DNA of 43,577 nt, from positions 1 through 43,577 of the forward strand of contig JAABUE010000005.1 in assembly GCA_011389535.1 (NCBI GenBank), in the 5' to 3' direction. Both the position numbers and the translations under genes were made by a program. Below the pieces are notes generated by a model that was not told where the DNA came from, made no database searches, and saw only the letters and a list, made by a program, of their open reading frames with translations. Shown piece by piece: positions 18,333-27,765 of this stretch (within the stretch, counting starts at the first letter, position 1; each line of letters begins with the position of its first letter). The stretch comes from Anaerolineales bacterium. GTDB taxonomy: Bacteria > Chloroflexota > Anaerolineae > Anaerolineales > Villigracilaceae.

Positions 18333-18568
18333 CTATTGGATTTTTTATGATAAGGTAGTGTTATGAACCGGTAAGCGGGGGTAGCATGCACCTATATGAC
18401 TAAAGACAATTATTTAGTAACCTTCAGGATGAAAAAATCATCGCCTTCTACTGGCGCGCTGCCCGGATGACGGGAAAGCGCCAGGGTTCGGGCGATTGTG
18501 AGAGAGGGGCGCTATCTGACGACGCAGGAAATCGCTTGCTTGAGGAAACTTGTCACACGAAACAACAG

Positions 18569-18594
18569 AAAAGCCGGCCTTACACAAGGCCGAC
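18569..18594 (-). terminator. Terminator of the CBS/ACT gene
   Basis: 9-bp stem GTCGGCCTT/AAGGCCGGC (one wobble) followed by TTTT on the minus strand. Confidence 0.65.
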
Positions 18595-18620
18595 TCTTTG
18601 TTGTTATGTATTTCTGCGCG

Positions 18621-19262
18621 TTATATTTCCCGGACGTCCCAAACTTCCTTGGCAATCTGTGAAATCGACTTTTTGACATCTTCCTTGCTCAGACCGGTTA
18701 CTTTGAAGGTAACTAACCTGTTGGATGGATCTTCACCGGTAAATTGACCGAAAGCAATGAAATTGCCACCAAGTTCTGCAATAGCGCTCGTGATCCTGGC
18801 TAATTGACCGGGTTTTTCGTCGATCAAAGCTGTTACCCGAACCCCTTTTTCGCGAGCGCCCATGAACTCAAGAAAAACCTTGAACAGGTCGGTTTCGGTG
18901 ATGATGCCGACAACGTGTCCATCGCGCAAAACGGGTAGACCGCCAATCTTGTTATCAGCCATGATGCGGGCGGCCTCTTCGATAGGAGTATCTTCATTAA
19001 CAGTCAGTACCTTTTTCGTCATGACTTCCGAGATCGTTATCTTGCTGAGCAGGTAGTTCATCTCCCAAATGCTCAGGCTGGTAGCAGGCGATGGCGAGGC
19101 ATTGAGCAGGTCTTTATCCGAGACGATACCGATGAGTTTACCTTCTTTCACAACAGGTGCACGTCGAATGTGCTCCCGTTTGAACATGTCCAGCGCATCA
19201 TGAACTGGCATATCTGGGGCAATTGAGATTATGGGGTGAGACATTCTTTCACCGACAAGCAT
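18621..19262 (-). CDS. Tandem CBS-domain protein with C-terminal ACT domain (AcuB-like)
   Basis: Two CBS motifs (HPIISIAPDMPVHDALDMF; KKVLTVNEDTPIEEAARIM) and ACT-like VRVTALIDEKPGQLARITSAIAELGGNFIAF. Confidence 0.9.
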   Translation of the reverse strand: MLVGERMSHPIISIAPDMPVHDALDMFKREHIRRAPVVKEGKLIGIVSDKDLLNASPSPATSLSIWEMNYLLSKITISEVMTKKVLTVNEDTPIEEAARIMADNKIGGLPVLRDGHVVGIITETDLFKVFLEFMGAREKGVRVTALIDEKPGQLARITSAIAELGGNFIAFGQFTGEDPSNRLVTFKVTGLSKEDVKKSISQIAKEVWDVREI

Positions 19263-19392
19263 TGTTTCCTCCGTTATAGTGATTCAAAACAGTTGCAGAA
19301 CCTATTTGTGAAATAAGTTACAAATTAATTATACGCCTTAGTCATCTCGAGGTTGTAACGAACTTTGAGTGAAAAAGGTCACTTTGCATTAA

Positions 19393-20103
19393 TTATAGAC
19401 CCAAATAAGCTTCGCGAACATGCTCATTTTTGATCAAATCGCGGGCGGGGCCCTCCAGCTCAATCCTTCCTTCTGACAGTACATAACCATAGTCACTGAT
19501 TGCCAGGGCCATATGTACATTTTGTTCTACGAGCAGGATTGTGATGCCAAGTTCGCGCAGCGATTTAAGGCTCTCAAATAGATCTAACACCAGCACAGGG
19601 GCAAGGCCCAGCGATAGCTCATCAATCATCAGAACGTCTGGGTCTGCCATGATGCCGCGCGCCACAGCCAGCATTTGCTGCTCACCACCACTCAATGTGC
19701 CTGCTTTTTGCGTTTCGCGCTCTTTCAAACGCGGGAACATTTCATGGATGCGCTCAAGATTATCTTTGAACTTTGGAGCAGCGCGTTTGTTCGATGCGCC
19801 CATTTCCAGGTTTTCATAGACGCTCATATCCGTGAATAACTGGCGTCCTTCAGGAACCAGGATCAGACCCATTTCGGCTTTGGTGTATGCAGGCAAGCGG
19901 CTGACATCCTGCCCTTCGAAAGCGATGCTGCCCTTCCAGGGACGGATCAGGCCCATCACGGTTCGCAGCAAGGTTGTTTTACCGACACCATTCCCGCCGA
20001 CCAGACAGGTCAATTTGCCTTTTTCCAACTTCAGACTGGAGCCCCACAGGATCTGTACCTCTCCATAGCCGGAGGAAATATCTTTGACTTCCAGGATTGC
20101 CAT
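19393..20103 (-). CDS. livF: Branched-chain amino acid-type ABC transporter ATP-binding protein LivF
   Basis: GGNGVGKTTLLRTVMGL, LSGGEQQMLAVARGIMADPDVLMIDELSLGLAP; start trimmed to MAILEVKD. Confidence 0.93.
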   Translation of the reverse strand: MAILEVKDISSGYGEVQILWGSSLKLEKGKLTCLVGGNGVGKTTLLRTVMGLIRPWKGSIAFEGQDVSRLPAYTKAEMGLILVPEGRQLFTDMSVYENLEMGASNKRAAPKFKDNLERIHEMFPRLKERETQKAGTLSGGEQQMLAVARGIMADPDVLMIDELSLGLAPVLVLDLFESLKSLRELGITILLVEQNVHMALAISDYGYVLSEGRIELEGPARDLIKNEHVREAYLGL

Positions 20104-20104
20104 G

Positions 20105-20863
20105 TTAATCCTCCTGTTCCCGTAGCAGTTTCTCAGCCAGTTTCGGATCGCCCAGATAAGCTTCGATGACTTTTTCGTTGTTTGAAATTTCTTCCGGGGT
20201 GCCTTCTGCGATCTGTTCGCCGTAATCCAGTACGATGATACGGTCTGAGACACTCATGACCGCTTTCATCACGTGCTCGATCATGATGATGGTGATACCT
20301 CGCTCACGGATACTCTTGACCATTTCAACCATGTTCCCGATTTCGGATGAGTTGAGGCCGGCCAACACTTCGTCAAGCAGCAATAGATATGGACGGGCCG
20401 CCAGCGCCCGGGCCATTTCCAGACGCTTCTTTTGCGCGACGTTGAGGCTGCCGGCCAATTGATCGGAACGTGCCGCCAACTCGACAAAATTCAAAACCTC
20501 TGCGGCCGTGTCGGTAGCGTGACCGAGGCTCTGGTTTTCCCGTCCGAAGCAGGCACCCACCATCACATTTTCTCGCACCGTCAGATCATTCAGCGGCTGA
20601 ACGATCTGGTGGGTGCGCGCCATTCCCATGCGGGCATGGTCATATGTTTTTGCCGTGGTGACATCTTTCTCGCGGAAGATGATACGGCCTTCTTCCGGTG
20701 GGTAGATACCGTTGATCGCGTTGAAAAGGGTGGTTTTACCGGCGCCGTTTGGCCCGATCAATCCAAGGATCTGTCCTTCGGGCAGGTCAAAGGTAACGTG
20801 CGTCAGAGCTTGCAGGCCGCCAAAACGTTTCGTGACCCCTTGTACGGAAAGCAATACGGTCAT
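20105..20863 (-). CDS. livG: Branched-chain amino acid-type ABC transporter ATP-binding protein LivG
   Basis: GPNGAGKTTLFNAINGIYPPEEG, LLLDEVLAGLNSSE. Confidence 0.93.
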   Translation of the reverse strand: MTVLLSVQGVTKRFGGLQALTHVTFDLPEGQILGLIGPNGAGKTTLFNAINGIYPPEEGRIIFREKDVTTAKTYDHARMGMARTHQIVQPLNDLTVRENVMVGACFGRENQSLGHATDTAAEVLNFVELAARSDQLAGSLNVAQKKRLEMARALAARPYLLLLDEVLAGLNSSEIGNMVEMVKSIRERGITIIMIEHVMKAVMSVSDRIIVLDYGEQIAEGTPEEISNNEKVIEAYLGDPKLAEKLLREQED

Positions 20864-21834
20864 GCCAGTACCCTCCTAAGAGACGGTATGCGCTGACGGA
20901 GCCAGCCAATCGCGCCGGCAGGGATGAACAGCACGATAAGCAGGAGGACCACGCCGGAAACGGAAAGTTGAATATCTTTGAAAATAGGGCTTGTTACGAG
21001 GAAACCGCGCATACCTTGATAGGCGAATGCGCCTATGATCGGCCCGAGGACTGTGCCTTGCCCGCCAAGCATCACCATAACCAGTAACTCGATAGAGGCA
21101 TGCAGCGGGAAAGCAACGTGTGGTTCGACATTGCCGTTTTTGAAGAAAAATAACACGCCGACCATCCCAGGGATGATTGCTGAAAGGACGTAAGCCCAGG
21201 TTTTTGCATCCGGGGCGACCACACCCATCACTTCAGCAGCGTCTTCGTTCTCGCGGATTGCCTGTAAACCCAGGCCGAACTTCGAAGTGCGGACAAGATG
21301 ACTCAGGATGAGCGCCGCAAATGTTAGTCCGGCCATGATGTAAAAGGACAGGCGCAAAGCCTCAGCTGCCCCCCCATAAGCTCTGTAGACCGAGAAGTTT
21401 AATGTCATGCCAATGGGGCCGCCAAACAGATCAAAATTGTTGACAAAGGCTTTCATGGCTTCATTGATGCCGATGGTTGCCAGCGCGAAATAGGCTCCGC
21501 GTAAACGCAGGATGGCTTTGCCTAACAGGAAGGCCAGCAATCCGGATGAGATTCCGCCGACGAGGATGCCGGCCCAGATGGACCAGCCCTGTTCGTTGAC
21601 AAAGTACAGGCCGACGTAGCCGCCAAAACCATAGAACACAATGTGACCAAAACTAACATAGCCTGTATAACCAAGCAGGATATTAAGGCTGGAGGCAAGC
21701 GCGATTGCCTTCAAAATCGTAAAAGAATTTTCGCGGTTCGAGAGATTTCCCGTGGCAACCGGCCACAGGACCATCCCTGCAACGACCAGCAAAGGCACGA
21801 GAAGACCAAGATGGTTTCGCCAGTTTTTCATCAC
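20860..21834 (-). CDS. livM: Branched-chain amino acid-type ABC transporter permease LivM
   Basis: Polytopic; LLGYTGYVSFGHIVFYGFGGY, MLGGQGTVLGPIIGAF; 4-nt overlap with livG. Confidence 0.92.
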   Translation of the reverse strand: MMKNWRNHLGLLVPLLVVAGMVLWPVATGNLSNRENSFTILKAIALASSLNILLGYTGYVSFGHIVFYGFGGYVGLYFVNEQGWSIWAGILVGGISSGLLAFLLGKAILRLRGAYFALATIGINEAMKAFVNNFDLFGGPIGMTLNFSVYRAYGGAAEALRLSFYIMAGLTFAALILSHLVRTSKFGLGLQAIRENEDAAEVMGVVAPDAKTWAYVLSAIIPGMVGVLFFFKNGNVEPHVAFPLHASIELLVMVMLGGQGTVLGPIIGAFAYQGMRGFLVTSPIFKDIQLSVSGVVLLLIVLFIPAGAIGWLRQRIPSLRRVLA

Positions 21835-22694
21835 TTTGCTCCAAAGAGGCCCTTTGGCCGGACCAGCAGGATGACAACGAACAGCGCAAATTCAATCACC
21901 GGCACCCAGGAAGTTTCCAAGAAGGCAGGGATAATCCCTTCAAGGACACCCAGGATCAGGCCACCGAGTAAAGCGCCGATCGGGTTACCCAGCCCACCCA
22001 GCACACCGATAACGAAGCTCTTCAGTTCGTAGCTGCCGCCAGAGAGGATGTTAAAGGGGAAGAAGGTAGCAATTAATGCTCCCGAAACGGCAGCAAGCAT
22101 GGTTCCAAGCCCGAAGCTGAGCGCCAGGATACGGGTAGAAGGTACACCCATCAATTCTGCTGCGGCACGGTTGTTGGTCACTGCGCGGATGTATCTTCCG
22201 GGACGAGTTTTATAGAGGAACAGGTAGAGTCCCCCGGTGAAAAGGACCGCGATCAATGCTGCGATCAACCGCGTGCCGAGAATTGTCGTCGAACCAAGCC
22301 GGAAACTGCCCATATTAAAATCTACATTGTACGGGGATGTGGTGAATGCCGCAGTTCCAAGACCAATGATGATCATGTTAACGGAGAAGGTTGCCAGCAG
22401 GGAGGAAAGATGTGGGGCGTTGATTACTCTGTGGACGGCGACGAAATAGATCACAATGCCGATCAATAACCCCAGCCCTGCGACTGGGATCAAGCCAATA
22501 TATGGATTGATCCCCATGCGAATAAACAGGAAAAAGGTTCCGAACATCCCCAGGGCAATGATCGGTCCATGGGACAGGTTGATGACGTTCATCACGCCCC
22601 AGATCAGGGTGAGTCCCATTGCTGCCAGACCGTACACGAACCCTAGCAGAATACCATCAGGAAGGGATGCCAGTAGCAAGCTCAATTGTTGCAT
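21831..22694 (-). CDS. livH: Branched-chain amino acid-type ABC transporter permease LivH
   Basis: YGLAAMGLTLIWGVMNVINLSHG; ATGA overlap with livM. Confidence 0.92.
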   Translation of the reverse strand: MQQLSLLLASLPDGILLGFVYGLAAMGLTLIWGVMNVINLSHGPIIALGMFGTFFLFIRMGINPYIGLIPVAGLGLLIGIVIYFVAVHRVINAPHLSSLLATFSVNMIIIGLGTAAFTTSPYNVDFNMGSFRLGSTTILGTRLIAALIAVLFTGGLYLFLYKTRPGRYIRAVTNNRAAAELMGVPSTRILALSFGLGTMLAAVSGALIATFFPFNILSGGSYELKSFVIGVLGGLGNPIGALLGGLILGVLEGIIPAFLETSWVPVIEFALFVVILLVRPKGLFGAK

Positions 22695-22727
22695 ATCTAC
22701 TCCCGGTTTTAAAGTTTGAAGATGGAA

Positions 22728-22760
22728 TACATCCCCTCAGAGTGTCTCTGAGGGGATGTA
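22728..22760 (-). terminator. Intra-operon stem-loop between the binding-protein gene and livH
   Basis: Perfect 15-bp stem TACATCCCCTCAGAG/CTCTGAGGGGATGTA, 3-nt loop; no T-tract. Confidence 0.7.
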
Positions 22761-22774
22761 TGGATGTAACGAAA

Positions 22775-24130
22775 TTACGGAGCCGAAGGTGCGTAGAGTG
22801 GGTCGGCTGTGGCTACGTCAGCGGGAGCGATAATCACACGCTCAAATTCGCCAGCTTCGTTCTTCTGCCATTGGGCTACGACCATCTTGTGGGCAATTTG
22901 CAAGCCGTGTGCTTCTTCGGATGTGTCAAACTTTGTGCCTCCATAGAAGGTCATGATGTCCATGGCGTTCAACGCGGCTTTGACGGCTTCGGGGTCAACT
23001 GAATCGGCATCGATGATAGCCTTCTGCAATACCAAGCCGGCAGCGTAGCCGCCAGCGACATGATAGGTCGGGGGGTCACCATAGGCAGCTTCATATGCAG
23101 TGGCAAATTCTTCACCAGAAGGCCCGAACCATTCCACACCCAGGTTAGAGGCTTCTGCTTCGTTATGGGTAGCTGCGAGCTCCCATTGGCTGGAAGTGGC
23201 GACACCCAGGGCAGCATCACCCAGTTCGGGGAATTTGGTATCTGCCGGGGCTACGAGCAGATAGACAAACTTCAAGCCGATATTGCGATCGTAGATCGCG
23301 CGGGCCAGGGCAGTGCCGTCATTGTAGTGGCCGCCGCCTAGCAGAACGGTTGCTCCAGAGCCAGAAATCTTATTGACGATTGGACCAAAGTCGGCTGTAT
23401 CTGAAGCATACCCTTCTTCCAAAACAATCTCGAAGTTGTTGGCTTCCAGATAGGGTTTGATACCCTCTGCCACACTGGTGGAGAATTTGTCGCTTTCGTG
23501 TACAAGGGCAATTTTAGCTTCGGGATCCAATTCTTTGAGCATATCCACCGTGCTGGACATATACAAGCTGGCAGGAGTGTACAGTTGGAACAGGCTGGTG
23601 TTGCCGGTCTTGTATGTGTCATCATCCGCCGCGCCGGTCGTGATCATGACTTTGCCATTCTGCTCGGCCACGATCGATGCAGCCGAGGTCAAGCCTGAGG
23701 AGTAGGGACTGATCAAGAAATCAGCATTGTCCTCGGTAATCAGGCGGGTATACAGTTCCTGCACACGTTCAGCATTGGATTCATCGTCGTATGTATGCGC
23801 TTCAAACTTCACGACTGTGCCATCGCTCAGTGTGACCCCGCCGGCCTCATTGACCTGTTCCATCCACAGATTGAAGCCGTTCACCTGGCGTTTGGACGAG
23901 ACTTCCTGTGAGCCGGTCAACGACGAGGTGAAACCAATCACGACGGTTTGTTCTTCCATCGCCGGTTGGGCAGGTTCTTCACTGGCTTCGGTCTCAGCCG
24001 GTTCGGCAGGAGCGGCCGGTTCAGCCGGTTCAGCCGGTGCGGGTGCTTCAGTTGCGCCGCCGCCGCAGGCTGCCAGGAACAGACTGGCAACCATCAGCAG
24101 GGTTAGCAGTTTTACAATCTTGCCTTTCAT
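22775..24130 (-). CDS. Liv-type ABC transporter substrate-binding lipoprotein
   Basis: Lipobox LFLAACGGG, Ala/Pro/Glu linker, VVIGFTSSLTGSQEVSSKRQVNGFNLWMEQVNEAGG; start trimmed to MKGKIVKLL. Confidence 0.92.
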   Translation of the reverse strand: MKGKIVKLLTLLMVASLFLAACGGGATEAPAPAEPAEPAAPAEPAETEASEEPAQPAMEEQTVVIGFTSSLTGSQEVSSKRQVNGFNLWMEQVNEAGGVTLSDGTVVKFEAHTYDDESNAERVQELYTRLITEDNADFLISPYSSGLTSAASIVAEQNGKVMITTGAADDDTYKTGNTSLFQLYTPASLYMSSTVDMLKELDPEAKIALVHESDKFSTSVAEGIKPYLEANNFEIVLEEGYASDTADFGPIVNKISGSGATVLLGGGHYNDGTALARAIYDRNIGLKFVYLLVAPADTKFPELGDAALGVATSSQWELAATHNEAEASNLGVEWFGPSGEEFATAYEAAYGDPPTYHVAGGYAAGLVLQKAIIDADSVDPEAVKAALNAMDIMTFYGGTKFDTSEEAHGLQIAHKMVVAQWQKNEAGEFERVIIAPADVATADPLYAPSAP

Positions 24131-24246
24131 AATGTACTCCTCCTTTGGACTAGGGGACTTAGGTTGGTGTGGGAGATCGCGGTTTCGATGCAAAAAGCTC
24201 CCAAGACATGGTCTATTTGAGACCTTCTCTCAGGATCATTGTATTC

Positions 24247-24260
24247 TTTTTGTACAAAAA
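24247..24260. promoter_or_regulatory. Perfect 14-bp palindrome upstream of the binding-protein gene, possible operator
   Basis: TTTTTGTACAAAAA in the intergenic region 24131-24351. Confidence 0.3.
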
Positions 24261-24351
24261 TTTACTAAAAAGAGGAGTTATTGTCGTAAATATAATGTAA
24301 AAACTGGTCCTTGCCAAAACTCTGCCCAGACAGGCAGGGTTGCGAGGTTAG

Positions 24352-25044
24352 CTAGCCATCAAAGCGGTAGCCTATGCCGCGTTCCGTGTAGAGGTACCTG
24401 GGATGAAGCGGGTCTACTTCGATCTTTTGTCTCAACCTGCCGATATAAACGCGCAAATACTCGGGTTCCTCTCCGTACTCCGGCCCCCACACGTGCTGCA
24501 AAATCGCCCGGTGAGGCAGTACTTTGCCTGTATTTTTCATCAAGTAGACCAACAGATTGAACTCGGTAGGGGTTAGCTCTAAAACCTCATCTCGGACCGT
24601 CACCTCGTGGCGCGAAAGGTCTGCACAGATTTCTCCGCGGACGATGCGTTCCTCCGGCGTGCTTGGCTCTGACCAGCGTGCGCGTCGTAATACGGCTTTG
24701 ATCCGCCCCAGTAATTCACCAACGCCAAACGGCTTGGTCAGGTAATCGTCAGCGCCAAAATCAAAGGCACGCACTTTGTCAGATTCCTCGCCTAACGCGG
24801 TCAGGATAATGATCGGGACGATCGATGACTGGCGAATCCTGCGCGCAGTTTCCAGCCCGTCCAGGTGCGGCATCATGATATCCAAAATGACCAGATCAAC
24901 CCGCTCGGTGTTGAATAGCGCCATGGCTTCCAGACCGTTCGAAGCGGTCAACACTTTATAGCCACGGACCTCCAGGTTTTTACGGACAAAATCGCGCAGG
25001 GATTTTTCGTCATCGACCACTAAGACATTTGGATTGTTCGTCAT
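24352..25044 (-). CDS. OmpR/KdpE-family response regulator
   Basis: NVLVVDDEKSLRDFVRKNL, LVILDIMMPHLDG, DDYLTKPFGVGELLGRIKAVLRR; winged helix with TPTEFNLLVYL. Confidence 0.93.
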   Translation of the reverse strand: MTNNPNVLVVDDEKSLRDFVRKNLEVRGYKVLTASNGLEAMALFNTERVDLVILDIMMPHLDGLETARRIRQSSIVPIIILTALGEESDKVRAFDFGADDYLTKPFGVGELLGRIKAVLRRARWSEPSTPEERIVRGEICADLSRHEVTVRDEVLELTPTEFNLLVYLMKNTGKVLPHRAILQHVWGPEYGEEPEYLRVYIGRLRQKIEVDPLHPRYLYTERGIGYRFDG

Positions 25045-27761
25045 TTTGCTGCCTTTATCGAATCATAAGGTTTGATACTGCCGGCTGTTGAGGTCAAAGG
25101 GATCGAAAAAGCGATTCGAGCGCCGCGATTCTGTTTTTCGACCCAAATTTCGCCCCCATGCGCGCGCACCAGCCCCTGGCAGATTGCTAAGCCGAGCCCC
25201 GCGCCACTGGAAATGCGGGCCAGGCTGGCGTTCACCTGGTAGAAGCTTTCGAATATGCGCTGGCTTTCATTCTCCGGGATCCCCGGGCCATCATCGCTGA
25301 CCCGGAAGACGATCTGCTCGCCCTGCCGGTTCACTTCCACGTAGATCGCGGCATGCTCCCCGGCATATTTGACCGAGTTCTCGATCAAATTCCGAATGAT
25401 GGTTTCCAGGCGGGGGCAATCGGCAAACAGTGGAGGCAAACCCGCTTCAATCTGGACCTCGAACCTGTTTCCTGGCTGTAACTGGGCCTGACCCGCCGCC
25501 CGGCGAATGGACTCTTCAAGATTACACTCGTCTCGTAAAAGGGTGAGGGAACCGGCCTCAATCCGGGACAGATCTAATAGGTTGTTGACCAGGCCTGTCA
25601 GGCGGTCAGATTCGTCTGAGATGATCGACAGGAATTCGCGTTGGGAGTCTTTGTCCCACTCCACATCGTCAGCTAACAAGGTGGACACGTATCCCTTGAT
25701 GGCGGCAAGCGGGGTGCGCAGTTCGTGCGAGACCGTCGAAACAAGGTTGGACTTCATCCGGTCCAGTTCATGGTCTGCGGTGATGTCGTGCAGGATCAAA
25801 CCGCGCCCAATGGGGATGTTGTTTACGTCGGTTACGTCGAACGTATCCAGGCGTAAGTGCACGGTGTGGCCCAGGAGAAGCAGGGTGAGCTCCACCCAAC
25901 GGCTGCTGGTGCGTTCGAGCAATTTCTTTACACCTTTGTGGATGCTTTCGGGATCACCGGCTTTCTCAACGATACGGGAGAGTACCATCTCGACCGGCGC
26001 GCCGGCCAACTCTTCCGGCGACAGCTCGGCAAGCTCGCCAACACGCCTGTTGGTGTAGACGACCGACCCCATTAAATTGCTCAGAATCAACCCGTCTTGC
26101 ATGGATTGGATCAAGGCTTCCAGGCGGCGGGTCTGTTCTTGCAGGCGTGTGTCGCTTCTTTCGTAGAGCACAGCATTTTCGATCGCCATCGCCGCCTGGT
26201 TGGCGAAGTTTGAGAGCAACTGGATTTCATTGTGGGGGAATTCGTGTGGCTTCGGGTGGAAAACCAGCAGGGCAGTGGGAGGGGCATACTGTGTGTTCAG
26301 GGGTACTGCCAGGATGGCCCGGTAGCCTTCCGCTCGCGCTCGGGGTCTTTGGGGAGTATACGATGGATCGGTTTCGGTATCACTGACCTGGATCGGTTCC
26401 CGTGAGTGGAGCGCGCGCATGGTAACCGAGCTTGGCTCGGTCGGCTGGATGCTCAATTGCTCGGCGAACTGGCTGGACAGGCCTCGGCTGGCCCGGATGC
26501 GAAATGCGCCGGCCTTTTCATCCAAAGCGATAATCGCGCTCATGCGGACATCCAGCAGGCGGCTGGCCTGCTCGAGGATGCGGTCGAGCACGGTGCGCAG
26601 GTCGAGTGAGGAAACGACGGCAGTGCTGGTTTCCAGCAGTGTCGACTGTTCTCTCATCCGGTCTGCGATCAATACTTCCATTTTGAGAATGGCGCGGGTC
26701 AGGTCGCCGACCTGGTCCTTGCGGTTTGCCTGGGCTTCCAGGATTAACCGGTCTTCCGGCCTGATGGGCTTGTTTATTCCGATTGCCTCGCTGGTCGGCG
26801 CGAGGCGCTCGATCGGAGCGATCACGCGCAGGTTCAACATCCTCCAGAAAAACAGGCCAATCAAAAAGAATGTCCCAGCGGCGACGATGACGATCCGCCG
26901 TAAAAAGATTTGAGTAGAAAAAGCGGATGATGTTGGCCGGCTGACGATTACGCCCCAGCCAATATCCGGGATCGGTGCATACGTATACAGTCGTTCTTCG
27001 TCGCTGGGGTTGATGGAGGTGATCGTACCGCTTTCTCCCGCCAGGACCCGCTCATAGATTTCAGGTAGCACGTTGCTTGCCGGTTGCAAGAGCAGCTCAT
27101 GATCAGGGTAGGCGATGATCTGGGCGCTTGAATCCAGGATAGCAAGCTGCAACCCTTCTTCAGCCTGGTGTTCGGAGACGATCGCTGAAAGCGTGTCGCT
27201 CAAACTTTCCAGCCTGATATTTGTGCCTACTAGGCCGAGAAAACTCCCATCTGCTGACCGGATCGGCATCACAGCAGTAGCAACAGCCTGCTCGGTGGTT
27301 GGGGAGATGCGCCCTCTAGAAACGAGCGGTTCGTTGGATTGGAGCGCGCCCTGATAGTAATCTCTAAATGAAAAATCGACGCCAACCGTGGAGCCCGGCC
27401 CGACAGGATAATGATAGAGCATCATACCATCCGCATCGAGGCGATAGACCAGGTTGACATTCGGGCGGGCATTCAGGACGATTGCGAATAGCTCGTCCAT
27501 CGAGGCGGTATCCGCGGCGATGACACCCGGGTAGCCTGCGAGCACTTTCACGACAGCCAACGCATTGCTGATGGAAAGTTCGGTTTCCTGGGCGATGGCG
27601 CGCGCCAGAGAAAGGTCATTGGTGGCAACATCGTTTTGGATGCGCTCGCCGACCGTCAGATCAAATAACCACAAGGCTGCCAGGAATGGGATGATGAGCA
27701 GCAGGTAAAGCGCAAAAAGCTGCAGGCCGAGATCGTGGTGGAAGCGGAACCAGCGTTTCAT
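25041..27761 (-). CDS. Membrane histidine kinase: Cache - HAMP - GAF - PAS - HisKA - HATPase
   Basis: Cache-like FSFRDYYQGAL...LVGTNIRL between two TM segments; HAMP after TM2; GAF-like VLDRILEQASRLLDVRMSAIIAL; STVSHELRTPLAAIKGY; DDGPGIPENE. Confidence 0.92.
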   Translation of the reverse strand: MKRWFRFHHDLGLQLFALYLLLIIPFLAALWLFDLTVGERIQNDVATNDLSLARAIAQETELSISNALAVVKVLAGYPGVIAADTASMDELFAIVLNARPNVNLVYRLDADGMMLYHYPVGPGSTVGVDFSFRDYYQGALQSNEPLVSRGRISPTTEQAVATAVMPIRSADGSFLGLVGTNIRLESLSDTLSAIVSEHQAEEGLQLAILDSSAQIIAYPDHELLLQPASNVLPEIYERVLAGESGTITSINPSDEERLYTYAPIPDIGWGVIVSRPTSSAFSTQIFLRRIVIVAAGTFFLIGLFFWRMLNLRVIAPIERLAPTSEAIGINKPIRPEDRLILEAQANRKDQVGDLTRAILKMEVLIADRMREQSTLLETSTAVVSSLDLRTVLDRILEQASRLLDVRMSAIIALDEKAGAFRIRASRGLSSQFAEQLSIQPTEPSSVTMRALHSREPIQVSDTETDPSYTPQRPRARAEGYRAILAVPLNTQYAPPTALLVFHPKPHEFPHNEIQLLSNFANQAAMAIENAVLYERSDTRLQEQTRRLEALIQSMQDGLILSNLMGSVVYTNRRVGELAELSPEELAGAPVEMVLSRIVEKAGDPESIHKGVKKLLERTSSRWVELTLLLLGHTVHLRLDTFDVTDVNNIPIGRGLILHDITADHELDRMKSNLVSTVSHELRTPLAAIKGYVSTLLADDVEWDKDSQREFLSIISDESDRLTGLVNNLLDLSRIEAGSLTLLRDECNLEESIRRAAGQAQLQPGNRFEVQIEAGLPPLFADCPRLETIIRNLIENSVKYAGEHAAIYVEVNRQGEQIVFRVSDDGPGIPENESQRIFESFYQVNASLARISSGAGLGLAICQGLVRAHGGEIWVEKQNRGARIAFSIPLTSTAGSIKPYDSIKAAK

Positions 27762-27765
27762 GCGA

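Noticed and set aside
24000-24060. GGTTCAGCC-type tandem repeat as a regulatory or CRISPR-like repeat
   Set aside because: It encodes the Ala/Pro/Glu linker after the lipobox of the binding protein; ordinary low-complexity coding DNA.
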